Shown here: piece after piece, positions 1-11,600 of the stretch
Layout of the letters: every line of letters starts with the position of its first letter
Position numbering within the stretch: the first letter of the stretch is position 1
Assembly (NCBI RefSeq): GCF_027942865.1
Contig: NC_134528.1
Location: 25,196,586 to 25,260,585, forward strand
Length of the DNA: 64,000 bases
Direction: 5' to 3'
From: Odontesthes bonariensis
Taxonomy: Eukaryota; Chordata; Actinopteri; Atheriniformes; Atherinopsidae
The notes under the pieces: generated by a model
What the model was told of the DNA's origin: nothing
The model's input: the letters and a program-made list of their open reading frames with translations, nothing else
Database searches by the model: none
Position numbers and translations under genes: made by a program

Positions 1-452
1 ATAAAACAAATGTACATCCGCAATGCTCACACACGTAGGCACAATGCTAGATTATAACAAAAGAGCTTTTGGGGGGGCTGCGTGGTGTGCAGACCGAAGT
101 GCAGACCAAAGTGCAGACCGAGCAGTAAACACCGTTAAACAGGCGCGGCTGTCGGCAGCGCGCAGTGATACGAAGGGAGAGAAAATAGTTCCAAGCAATT
201 GTGAGGTCGACTTTTTCCTGGACAACGATTTTGTGATGCAAATGTATTACTCTTTTGAAGGCATATTGTTTTGAGAAGGAAAACCCTTTATTTTTGTGGC
301 TCCAGCAAACTAGCCGGACTACTTTCGTCAACACCAAAACGAGGCCGGAACTCAGCTCACAGGACGCAGTAGGGGGTTAGTCAATGTTCATGCACAATAT
401 TGCTAGTATGGAAAGTCATACAGCTTCATGTCAAAAGAGGCAAACTATCCCT
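1..452 (-). mobile_element. Partial TTAA-flanked MITE, cut by window edge
   Basis: The right end reads CAAACTATCCCT followed by TTAA (453-456). In reverse this is a terminus starting AGGGATAGTTTG next to a TTAA target site, as in Kolobok- or piggyBac-type non-autonomous elements. The interior matches, from memory, a repeat that is very common in percomorph fish. A 96-codon reading frame inside it (47-337, minus) is part of the repeat and not a gene. The other terminus lies outside the window, so the inverted repeat cannot be confirmed here. Confidence 0.5.
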
Positions 453-1429
453 TTAAATGACTTCTGTCGCAATCTGGCACAACATAGAAAATATGATTAA
501 CTTGACCTTCAAGAGCGTGGGGGCAACTAATTCAGCTGAAATTAACCAACATTTTCATGGGCAAATGTGTACCGATCTCATGACAGAATATTTAACGGCT
601 ACTTTGGACCACAGTGCAAAACGTTGCAACGTCACAAAAAAAAAGGTTCAAAAGTTAGCTTACACGGATTAGGTTTTTTCTTATTCAGTTCCTGACAGAG
701 ACGCAGTTTATCTCGCCAACTGATGACAGTGACCCACGACATCCAACAATCGATGCTGTTGGTTAAGGAGGCAGGAGCGGTGGTTGGAGACGTCAATCTG
801 CTGACATTCATACCGGAGAGAAAACTGTTACCACTGTCGTTTCACTTTTCTGATTCGCTTTCACGTGACAGTGGTTAGGGTGAGGACACATGATTAGGGT
901 GAGGATACATGGTACGGGCTAGAAAACTAAGCACGGTTAGAGTTTAGACATTTTATTATTCATTGTGGCTGTGGTTCCCAGCGCGTCACATGAACACTAA
1001 GCAGAGGATATGTTGCCATGTCAGAATTTCTATCCATAGACTGCGACACTACTTCACATTTTCTGGTGAGGCTGGGCTGTTTAGAGTGTTTGTTTCCACT
1101 GCAGAGGAACAGAAAGGTTCCCAGTTGCTTCATCAATTAATCATTTCCAGTTGGAAACTAGTTTCACTAGTTCACTGCGTTTACTTTGAGGCAGGTATTA
1201 AAGATGATACAAAGAAAGTTTCTAAAAAAGTTTGGAATGCTTCAGGAGCTTCAAACTGCTTTTCTTCATGTACGAGGTTGTGTCCTCTTTGGCATGAAAT
1301 GTCATGCTGGTATGATATAAAGATGGGAGTCAAAGTTTACACTTTTTTAGTCACGTGACAAGACATCAATTCTTCTAAAGCACTAAAGAGAACCACTTCC
1401 AAACATTTTAATGTCATGCTGAACTAAGG

Positions 1430-2005
1430 TAGCCTGGGCGAAAGCCGACTGTTGACTCCGTCAAACAGTCTGGAAAAACCCAAGAGGAATCCGTTCCCAT
1501 GGAGGGTGGGACCTTACTCAGCAACTTAAATTCATTGGAGTTCCCTTAACCAATCAGTAATGTTTAGAAAGGACGTAGGTTATGCGCCGAGGTTCATGCT
1601 TGCTCGCGAATCACGCTTCCCACATCCGCTTTCATTATACCGGTACCATTTGATAAATCAAACTTTTCCCAAAGCCAGTTGGAAGGAGAGCTACGACATC
1701 CTTGCCACTAACAAAATTGACGAGGCATTCCTCTTGCTCTTGTTTTAATTGTGTAATGCTCTCCAGAGTTGAGACAACTTCATGGATAGCTTCTGGCGTT
1801 CTTCCGTCGCCATGTTTATTTCCGCTGCGGTTGAACTACAATTATATGGACTACAATGGACTCCGCGCGTGAGTTCTGCGTCACCACTCGCAACTGTTTG
1901 CTGATTGGCAAAACACTGAGCGAACCGAGGTAGGGGGATTTGGCCAGACTATGTGCGGAGCCAAAATCTTTGGGCGGAAGTACGTAGGATGGCGTCGCCA
2001 GGCTA
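1430..2005. mobile_element. Non-autonomous DNA transposon, TAGCCTGG termini, 9-bp target duplication
   Basis: The element starts TAGCCTGGGCGA and ends TCGCCAGGCTA, so the termini are inverted. It is flanked by a perfect 9-bp direct repeat GAACTAAGG at 1421-1429 and 2006-2014. A 9-bp duplication is usual for Mutator-like elements; assignment to that superfamily is inference. It has no intact transposase. It sits in the second rab26 intron, its near end at intron position +20 after exon 2. A second element with the same kind of termini and TSD length is at 54376-54909. Confidence 0.75.
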
Positions 2006-2024
2006 GAACTAAGGTAGCACTTAC

Positions 2025-2135
2025 CCTGAAGTCGATGCCCACAGTGGAGATGAAGCTCCCGGCGAGAAAGGCTCCATCTTTGAAGCGAACCAGCAGACAG
2101 GTCTTCCCAACACCTGAATCCCCCACCAGCATCAC
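2025..2135 (-). CDS. rab26: rab26 coding exon 2 (P-loop, switch I)
   Basis: The acceptor CTCAG precedes GTGATGCTG and the donor after AGG is GTAAGTGC. All 111 nt are in frame and encode [18 protein letters not shown] through [10 protein letters not shown] transposon target duplication starts only 11 nt into the following intron. Confidence 0.95.
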
Positions 2136-3516
2136 CTGAGGCAGAGAGTGGAAGAGTCAACATATTGGTTGACTGGAAATTTTATTCTCAAATAACATTT
2201 TCCTCGTCTGCAGTTCAGAGTTCCTGGGTCGCGTGCACGTTTGATAAACCCTAAGTAAACCCTAACCCAGTTCCAGTGGTTCATCTGAAATACAGTCAAC
2301 TACTCTGTGCTTTAAGTTGTTAAAGGCTTAACAGTAAGTTCAAGTTCAATCAATATTTAGACTTGGGTTCAGGTGTTCGCTTAATGATGCTGCACTTGAT
2401 AAGAAATGGGAACTTCTTATTTAAAACTGGAAATTAAAAAAATATATGATTTCCTAGATAAATCATGTTAAGGTTCATCAACCCAGACTTCTGCATTTTG
2501 AGTCAGATAAGAAAGTAGCTCACCTGCTAAATGCCCCCCCCCGCCCCTTTTTTTTTTAAAAACTTAATTTTAAGTGCTGTTAATCGCAAAGCGATAAAAA
2601 CAACAAAAGACTTCCCGCTTCCACGGTACAGCGAATGCAACATGACGTGAAGGAGATAAAGATGGCAAGGATGGATCGACTCCGAGCTGGGTCTGTGCCA
2701 ATCTGAGAGGCTCATTTGATTACATATTTTCAGAATTAGGCAGGGCAAAATAAGGGTACTGAGCTTTTGACTGAGTAGTTACTTCAGACACGATCATTAG
2801 CGTGCATTAAATAGGTTGTCCAACCATTCCAACTCCAATTTTTAACATATTTTGCGCCAAATGAACAAAAAAAGAACAACGAAGACACAGCAGATTGCCA
2901 CACTTATTACCACAAAGCTATGATAAACGAACTTTATCAGTTCCAGTCGAGAAAAAAAAAAAAAGGCCCTCGTGTGCTGCTGTTAATTGGTCTCATTAAT
3001 TATGGATATCTGTCTCCACCTTCTCCTCTATGTTATTGCACAGGACTGTAGTTGTGGAGAACAATGTGACAAAGGCGGGACATAAATCGAGCTGTAGCCT
3101 AAATATATACTTATGTATTTTGTTTGGAGAGCAAATGCTGAAGTCTACGATAAGTAGTTTAGAAAACCCTCTTCATCGCACCAAAGTCGGCTTTTAACGT
3201 TCACAAAAACGACAGAACAGGGTCAAACCACCACAGGTGGAGCCCGTTCTGTTTAATGAGCCCCCGAAAACTTGCACCTGCTTCTTTGCTAACTATCGCG
3301 AGTACGAGTTGTGAGATGTGAAAGCTCGCGTTCGCTCACCTTGAAGGCGATATCGTAAAACTCTCCGCTGTTGCTGATGGACGGTCTGCACGGGTAAACC
3401 AGTCCGGAGGACGGAGCAGCAGCTGCGGCCAAACCTTTCCCCGTCCGTCCGCTGCTCGGAGACGCCTTTGGGCTCTTGGAGCTCCCTTTACCCTTCACTG
3501 CCTTCTTCCTGGACAT
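2025..3516 (-). CDS. rab26: Rab26 small GTPase, first two coding exons (partial gene)
   Basis: Coding exons are 3516-3340 and 2135-2025; the remaining exons lie left of the window. Rab26 is a Golgi/secretory-granule Rab GTPase linked to regulated secretion and to autophagy of synaptic vesicles. Exon 1 encodes 59 residues starting MSRKK, a basic, low-complexity tail of the kind that distinguishes RAB26 from RAB37, ending FYDIAFK. Exon 2 encodes 37 residues with the P-loop GDSGVGKT and the switch I region [10 protein letters not shown]. The match to vertebrate RAB26 is close (KDGAFLAG present; RAB37 has KDGAFLSG and LLGDTGVGKT). An in-frame ATG ten codons upstream (3546) was not chosen because family members begin MSRKK. 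Intron 1 (2136-3339) is phase 0 with GT-AG ends. Confidence 0.94.
3340..3516 (-). CDS. rab26: rab26 coding exon 1
   Basis: This exon runs from ATG (3516-3514) to AAG, followed by the donor GTGAGC at 3339. It holds the Lys/Ser/Ala-rich variable N-terminus and the first strand of the G domain (FYDIAFK). Phase 0. Confidence 0.93.
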
Positions 3517-6500
3517 GGCTGTGATAACCCGTTTAGCTTCAGGCAATTAAAATAAGATGAGTGTGGGGAAAAAAAACGAAATGGTCTTTTCTTTTCTTTT
3601 CAGTGCACTTTTCCTTCTTTAGTTGTGGTCGACGCACGTTTAAGCGAGAGAAGTTCCCCAGTGCGTCAAAATCATGACTGTGCGTAAAGTGGACACAAAT
3701 TGACACCGTGGAGAAGCAGCTGTTGTCCCGCTGGTGCTGCTGAATGACTAGAAACCTCAAGTATATCCACGGTGGAAGCAGCACTATCCCCGCCTCTCTA
3801 TCTCTCGGACGGTGGTGTTGGGAGCGAGTGAAAGTATTGTTGTAACGGCGTATAGGGAAAAATACACTAAAAACAAAGAACAGTAACGCCTACGTTGAAG
3901 ATAATTTTGAACATAGCCTACTACAGCTTCAGGTCCAAAGCTGAGCGCATAATCAAACCTGCTTCATTTTTATGGCCAAAAAGACGAACTGATTTTAATC
4001 AAGCGATGCACCAGCCTTTATATTATCACCGATTTGGATTCCAAACCAAACCATTAGAATGGAGTGTTCCAAGACAGGACGTTGCAGCTTAATTACAATT
4101 CTTTCACTTTGAAAAGCCTGAGTACCTGAGTATTACTTGACTGCACGTATAGAGATACTGAATTCAGTTTGTAATTTAGGACACGTTGCAGAAATAAAAG
4201 GTAAATTCTATCTTGGGGTGTATTTTCCTTTTAAAGTTGCAGCTGGGTGCTGGCACCGATTCACACTTCCAGAGGTTTGTGACAGCTTGTTGAAGCAAGC
4301 TTTGCTTAACTGCTGTCAAACATGAGTCTGACCAGTAGGCTTATCAGACAGTTCCTCCGGGGTAGGCTGCACAAGTCTATCAGATATTCAGCAGGAACAC
4401 TGCATCTGAGACATGTTGGCACTTGTCCACAATCCTATATGAAGTACTGGCTTCACTGATGGACTCCATCAATACCCACCCAATTAAGCTTAAATTCATT
4501 TGTTTGAAATACTTTTAAACTGGACCTGGAACACTTTCATTTTACCATTTCCTCTAGGCGATTAGTAAATGCTCGACTGACCAGTTCAGCTGTTGACTGT
4601 TAAATTTAATACATTTACTCCGTTTAACAGCCATTCAGCTAGTGAGCAGTCACAACCATTTATCAATAGCCCATGTCTAGATTTAAAAAAAAAAAACAGC
4701 TACTTTAGGTATAGGCTACTGCTAGCTAACTTTCCCAGCTCTTAACTCATTGGCTGCCAGCCATTTTCAGTGCAGAGAGACCCATACTGCCAAGTGTTTT
4801 ACAGTATTTTGACTGAAGAATCGCTCATTTTCTGTTAGCTCCCCCCATTCCCCCCAATATGGTGTATTTTCTTATTTCAGAGAGAGAATAAGCTGCGGCT
4901 CTGATATGTTTCACCGACTGGCGGTATGAATGTCACAGTTGTGAATAGATAAAAAACTAGCACAATCTAAATGCTTTCTTATTCATATTTTCACCAGAAT
5001 TCCCTGCTGATCACTCATATTTGCTTAATTTATATTCCTGGGTTTGCCCCTGTGCATGTCGGGGTTTATTACTTCCTATGCATAGAAGAAAATTTTTCCC
5101 AAACTGGGTACCAGTTTCCATGAAAATACTAAAATTCACTCCTTTATATTCAGTAACTCCTTACCTTCAAGCCAACACAAAAAACATCATTTTCCTATAT
5201 CTACTGTGACTATACATGCTCCATAAGACATGTTATTTAACCATAAACACCACGGATAATCTGACCGCTTCACTGTTCTCATCAGCTCGATATACTCTGT
5301 CTTATTGTAACCTCCTTCTTGGAGAAGAATTGCAAACCGTAATTTTTCCTCCCGCCTATTTTAGTTACAGATTTGCACATGAGGTCTGCCTAACTATTAA
5401 GACAGCTCTGCACAATCTTATTGTTGATACACTAGTGATGTGATTCACTCTACTCCGCCAGATTTTGCCCATCAGGGAATTTAACCTACAACTCATCCCT
5501 TTTGGTCGCACCCAGTCTTTGCGTGCCGCTGCTGCCTCTGCTTTAATTTGATGTCAGATGATAACTGGGGAAAATGCCAAACCGAAGCCGTCACATAAAG
5601 CTGGGAGACAAGGCTGCAAAAGCAAATGGGGGGGGGGTTATTTGCAGTCTGGAGGCGGTTAACACAGCAAACAAGATGCAGATACGTTTGATGAGGAGGC
5701 TATTAAATACACCCTGGCTGTGCAAGTGTTGCATTGTCAAAAACCAATGAGCTGCAAACAACAGGAAGAGCACACACACCCATCCATGACCGATGTCCTA
5801 TCATACTTTCTACTTAAACCACACCGACTGAGGACTCTGCTGAGTTGCTTGTTTGTACAACTTACAGCACCTTTTAATGGAGACAGAAAGCGTTCATTTT
5901 TAAACAGATCAAAGTGGAAAGTAAATCTTCCAATGAATAAACTGGATGCAACATAGAAATACTTCACCCAGCTTTTCTTAACCTACGGGCTAGCTTACCG
6001 TGTGCCGCCACTTGGAGCTTGCACTTTAATTTGTGCTGTAGCTGGACTCTTGCCATATGCACTAGATTACTCAAGAATCCCATGTGCTGATTACAACTGT
6101 GCTTGTGGCTGAAGTACCAGCTTCTGTGATGAGTTTTTGAGATGAGTCAATGCTCTAAGAGAAGATGTTGTCGATGCTTGCATTGGTGGAGATTGTAAGA
6201 CAAAGAGAGAGAGAGATTTTCTTTTTTGTGTTGGAAAGGATGTTTCCAACCTCCGCCCAACTTGTTTCATAAAGAGTTTGATTTTAACCAACTTGTTCTA
6301 TGTGCTTTTGAGAGCACTTGGCCCCGTAACTGTTTAGAGTCCTTTTTAAAAGAAAAGAAAAAAAGATGATGCAACATAAATCGCCAGTTTGCATTGAAGC
6401 CATGGAAAACCCTGAATTGCAGTTTTACCGACTTGAGCCTTTCAAAGGGTTTTTCTGTGACCACCAACCCGTCCGTACATCAGCTTGAAGTTAGCTGCTG

Positions 6501-8435
6501 TTGATTCTCTGTGCTCAGTGCAAATGCATCATAATGGAGCGTACACATAAAGGATGATTGCTTGCCATCACACATTGAGCACGAAACTTGTCGCACTGTC
6601 ATACCACATTTCAATTCTCTCAAGAAGTAACCCCCCCCCCAAAAAAAAAAAGAAAAACAACAAATTAATAAAGTATAATGTTGCAACACCAAATTTAACA
6701 AATCAGAAAAATGCTGCTCAGAGTAACTTCTGACAGGGGACAGATGCTGAATTCTGTCCCCTCTGCTCCTCGCAGGGAGGTTTAATTTGATTTATCCAAA
6801 CCGACGGTCTTTTATGCAGTTGTTAAGACATTGAAGATGACCAAGTGAATATTGAGAACATCAACCCACAGACGTAACACTTTTTTCTGGGGGTTATTTA
6901 GCAGATGTTGCATAAACTAAATCTCCTTTGACCGGGGTCTGTAAGCTTGTAACCTAAAACCATGCAATCATCCACCATCCCATCTCAAATATCAAATAGC
7001 CTGTTTTCAGATAAAACATTTTCTGTATTGATGCACCCAGTAGTATACTGTTCCTGAGGCATTATTGGATTTATTAGACATTATTGTGCTGCATGTCTGG
7101 AGAGAATATAGTTTATCACTTGAACAGAAGCTCAGAAAGTTAAAGTCAGTATTGTGGAAAGCTGTGTATCCACCCCAATGATACAGCCAAACCTTATTCT
7201 TGTAATTTCTGAGTGAACTGCATCATATACCGAATGATCCTTTACACAGCTTATAGCCACAGTTGATTTTTACAATAGCACAAGTTATATTTACATTCTG
7301 CCGTAGACTAGACAGCAGATTGGTCTTCATTTTCTGGAGAACTGATACAGTATATTGCAACACCACCATATTTTTTGCTCGAGTGACGAGAGTATTTATC
7401 CAAGATGTCAGTGAGGTGAAAATAACTTCACAGTCCGACTGCTCATTTATCAAAAAAAAAAAAAAAATAGAGATATAATGTTTCATATAAACAGAAACAA
7501 ATCAACAACTACGGTTCTGCTTTCCTTTGTTAGTCATCGCTTCAGAAATATACTTTTGCTGCACAGTAGTTCCGAGACAAACTGAATTTTTGTTGAATGC
7601 TTCCTTCTCTTGTAGGAACTAGACCACAGTCGCCACAGCAGGTAAATGTCTCAGATTTCTTTGCTCGCACCGTGATGTCTTTTTAACATGCTGGACAAGA
7701 GACTGTTTGATTTAAAAGAAAGGTTCGACTGCAAGCTGCACTTTTGAGATTAAAGTCCAAAAGGCGTCTTTTAACTGGGAAACAGTGCCATCTAGTGGAC
7801 TTTTGAGTAACTGTAACCGTTTCTTTTGGTGAACATCAGGCGTTTTGGAGTCATCAGGCGAGAGGCGGGGTACAACCTGGACAGGTTGCTACTCCATCAC
7901 AGAGACAAGCAACCGTGCACGCTCATGCTCACTCCAAGGATCAATTTAGAAACACTAATGACAATTTTGCCTTCTACTCATCTGATTCAGTGAGACTGCT
8001 CGTATTAACTCTGATCCCAGTTAGTTGTGTTTTAAAAGAAATAATCTGTCAGAGCGGACAACTGCTTTGAGACTTATCAGGAAAATGAAAGAATTAGCAG
8101 GACCAATATAGGTGATGACTGTGGCAACACACTGATGGTTAGATTCTCTTTAATACTGTAGTCACCTTCAGCATTGGCTCATGTACTGTTTTAGGAGACA
8201 GAAAGCTGAGCAGTCAAGCACCTTATTTGGAATGACTGGAAATACATTTCAAACTGAAACTTTTTGTCAGTATAAGGAAAGACTTTATCAAGCACTTCCT
8301 CATAAAAGCTGATGCCATCCATGGTGATGGTAACCTCTGTTAACAGCCCCACACACACAAAGAAGACAAATGTGGAGCTTAAAATGATAATTTCCTTCTG
8401 ACACGTCATCTGAGTTCCTGTCAGGTGCCATGGCT
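3517..8435. other. Intergenic: rab26 promoter side and lmf1 3' side
   Basis: No coding exon was recognised. The rab26 promoter should lie just right of 3516; no TATA box is obvious. AT-rich single-copy-looking DNA fills most of the interval. Around 4740-4860 a stretch beginning ACTCATTGGCTGCCAGCC resembles a repeated fish sequence. At 7860-7970 there is a degenerate interspersed-repeat motif (ACAGGTTGCTACTCCATCACAG type). Both repeat calls are from memory and weak. The lmf1 3' UTR must occupy the right part. Confidence 0.5.
8149..8154 (-). terminator. Possible lmf1 polyadenylation signal (ATTAAA)
   Basis: The minus strand reads ATTAAA about 280 nt after the lmf1 stop codon. It is the nearest accepted variant I found; a canonical AATAAA lies further on at 7070-7075. 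With no transcript data the choice is open. Confidence 0.3.
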
Positions 8436-8622
8436 TTAGTTCCTGTTTGGCGGTATATGTGGGTGAGGCCAGTTCCTGGACTGGAAGTATCCCCGGAGTG
8501 TCTCCAGGTCCACGGGAGGGAAGTAGGCTCCGATGCGTTTTCTCAGCCACCACTTGCCCTGTGCTGCACTGGCAGAGCCCGGCTGGCTGAACTTGTAGCG
8601 GAAATGTTCTCCTCGGACCCAC
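8436..8622 (-). CDS. lmf1: lmf1 coding exon 11 (terminal)
   Basis: The acceptor is CTTCTCTCAG. It encodes [17 protein letters not shown], then [15 protein letters not shown] and a short variable tail [12 protein letters not shown] before TAA at 8438-8436. Length and motifs match the end of LMF1. Confidence 0.96.
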
Positions 8623-11600
8623 CTGAGAGAAGGATGCAGAAAACACTCCCATGATGCAAAGACTGACTGACAGCATCTCTTCTACATAAGCCCGGATCTG
8701 CCAAAACCACATCTCCCACACAGAGGGAGAACTCAGTCCAAGTCCTGTATATAACTGATAAAATCCCCCTCAGGGGAGAGTCTGAAATTGGCAATTAAAA
8801 AACAAGTTATTAGAAGCCTGTGGGATTCAGTGCAATGCCATCCCATCATCACAAAGTGTATGAGAGGATAACGTTTGCATTATTTTGTGAATGATATTAA
8901 GAAGGAAGTTGAAATATCATAAAAGGTAATAAAACTGTTAATCAACTTCTTTTTACTTTAAAATCATGTCAAATGTAAAACTCAGAGCAGATTTGAAATG
9001 ACTTCAGAACAGAAAGAGAGATTCTGTTTCTGGTAGTAATACTACAAATGCAGCCAAATTTATTTAACCAAATTTGACAAGGACGGTGGACTTCTCCCAG
9101 GATGTGATGGGTTTCCCTCCTTGACCTGTTGGTTCCGTGGCCTGACCTCAGGTTAGCGAAATACAACAGGTGGATGTTGGACTACCACTGTTTTCTTTGT
9201 GCATGTCAATGCAATAAAGAATTCCCCAACTCATGATTTCTGTGTCCTAATACAGCAGAATATTGTGCAGTATCATTTTGTTTCCCTTTTAATTATTGGA
9301 TTTCTTTATAGAGTGTCTCTGAATACAACAGAAAAATAGTTTGCTAATTATTACTTAGAAAGACTGCCTGTAACAGGAAGTGAAAAAGCTCGTGTTTCAG
9401 CCTGAACGGCCACTGGCAGTTGAAATAACATCCTGAGGAGACAATGTTCTACACTGCTCTGCGCCACCAGAGGGCGCTGATTACTAGCCATTAATGCCAG
9501 AGCATGATCTTTAACAACACAGATATTTGGTTTGCTCTTCAGGGAAAGAACCTGTGAGAAGAAAAGGTAGAAGGCGGCATATTGAGCATGTCGGTGCCAC
9601 CGGTGTCAACAGTGTGAGCCCTCTTTACCTGGGTGCCTCTCTGCCTTGGAAGGGGTTGTGGTCCAGCAGTGAGAGGACAGTACTGTCATTAGACAGCAGG
9701 CGCCCCGCTATGTGGATCACCCACTCACTCTGCTCATAGGTCTGCAGGAACATGTGGGGACAATGGTTTACTTGAAAGTAGGAAAAGGTGAGCAAGATAA
9801 GGAGAATACATTACAGATAATGTGGAGAAAGAAGAAAAACAAAAAGAGGAAAACTGGGAAGAAAAAAAAGCATGGAGGGATTATGGAAAGGACATTAAGA
9901 TTGAAATGATAAAAACAGGAGCTATCTTAACTTGCTCACTTAGTGGGAGTAAAACTGACGCTTTTCCACATTAGTATCTCACCTGGAAGGCTGCGAACCA
10001 CATGAGCCAGTCGAGCCGGTAGTGGTACGGTGATACGAGGCAGGGTCGCCGGTAAACATCTCCTGGCTTACAGAGGAACTGGTATTCCTCCCAAACCGCC
10101 TCAGGGTCTTTGGGATCTGGGCTCAGAGTGCCTTGGAAAATCACCTCGGTACGCTCCTTAGTGATGCTAGTATTTGAAGTGGAAAACAAGATTAAATGCT
10201 TGCACTTACAGGTAGGTCTAGAGATGTTTGGACAAAGACTAGTTTGTGTTTTCAGCCGTTTCCAAAATCATATGCAAGTTACAGCTCTCTGAGGGATAAA
10301 GGCTCAAAGAACTCAAGTGTGACTGGAGTCTAAAGCCAGTTCATGGACAGGTGTGCGCTATTTTTTTTGTTTCTTTATCTCTGGAGCAGGTTAAATGTCT
10401 GACAAACTGCAAACTGGAAAAAAAAAAAAATACATGATGCTCAATTTGTGCATAGGCATACACGGCTTCCCTTGGTACCGACTCCTTCTGCAGCGTGCAC
10501 GGATATGCTTTTTGTTCAGATGGTCCAGGAGAGGAATAATCTGCGATGACTGACTCAATCACATGATCTCATCCCAACTGAGCCGCATGTCATTTGCTGA
10601 AGGTGAATCTCATCACAGCGCTCGAAACTGGACCAAATATTTAATATTAACAGATCACAAAATTTGCCCTTTATTTTTGAGCCCCTACAAAAAAATAAAA
10701 TAAATAAAAATAAAATAAAAAAGTGTGAGTGTTCAACATGCTAAAGAGCTGTGCTTCCTAGTGTTTAAGTCCATATTAGGTGCATTATTGGCATCACTGT
10801 AACTTGTTGTTGCAGCTGTTTTTACAAGCAGCTGAAGTAAAAACTGTAGTCAGGGCTGAAATATTTCTCCACCGAGCTGTTTATTAAACCATTAAAACCC
10901 AATTCAACATGCATGCTCCTCCCTTTCGTGCCTTATGTGACACGAGCACATTCGTTTTTGTTTTTTTTAAAGACACCTGCGTTTCTTTTGAAACTTTTTG
11001 AGATAAAAGCCAATAACTTACAGTAAAAGCGAAATGTTTAAGCTCTCAGATGGTCTTTTTCTAACACAGCTGTGAGTCACAGAGGCTCAGAAATGGAAGC
11101 CCATACTGAACACCATTCAGGCCGTTTACAAACCCCTTCCGTTTCAGCTCGCATTTTCAAACCACAGAAGCCCGCCGCTGCGCTCTGTACCTTCCAAAGG
11201 CCCCGTAGGTGTTGACGATGCGCAGAGGGTCAAAGGAGGTGTTCATCACCTGCCTGGAGCTCAGCAGGTTCATCACCACGGGGATGCTCAGACAGCCAAT
11301 CAGAATGCCCAAAGAAATGTTCACCACCTTACGTATCGACATACCTGACACACACAAAATGAATAAATAAAAAATAAGGATTCTTTTTTTAAATGCAGTT
11401 CTTTAAAACATTGGAGACTGTCAATCACCCTGAGTGACCAAAAGGAAAACTGGGACATAATTGTCGGTATCTTGCCCAGATACTAACATCCTGGCAGCCT
11501 GTCAGCACAGCTTCAGTGTGGATGTGTGTGTGATCGGGGGTTACATATCCTCAGTGGAAGAGGTTCAACCTGTTAGATCACAGTATGGCCGCTTTTTTTC

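Noticed and set aside
47..337. 96-codon minus-strand frame as a small gene
   Set aside because: It lies inside a TTAA-type MITE found across fish genomes.
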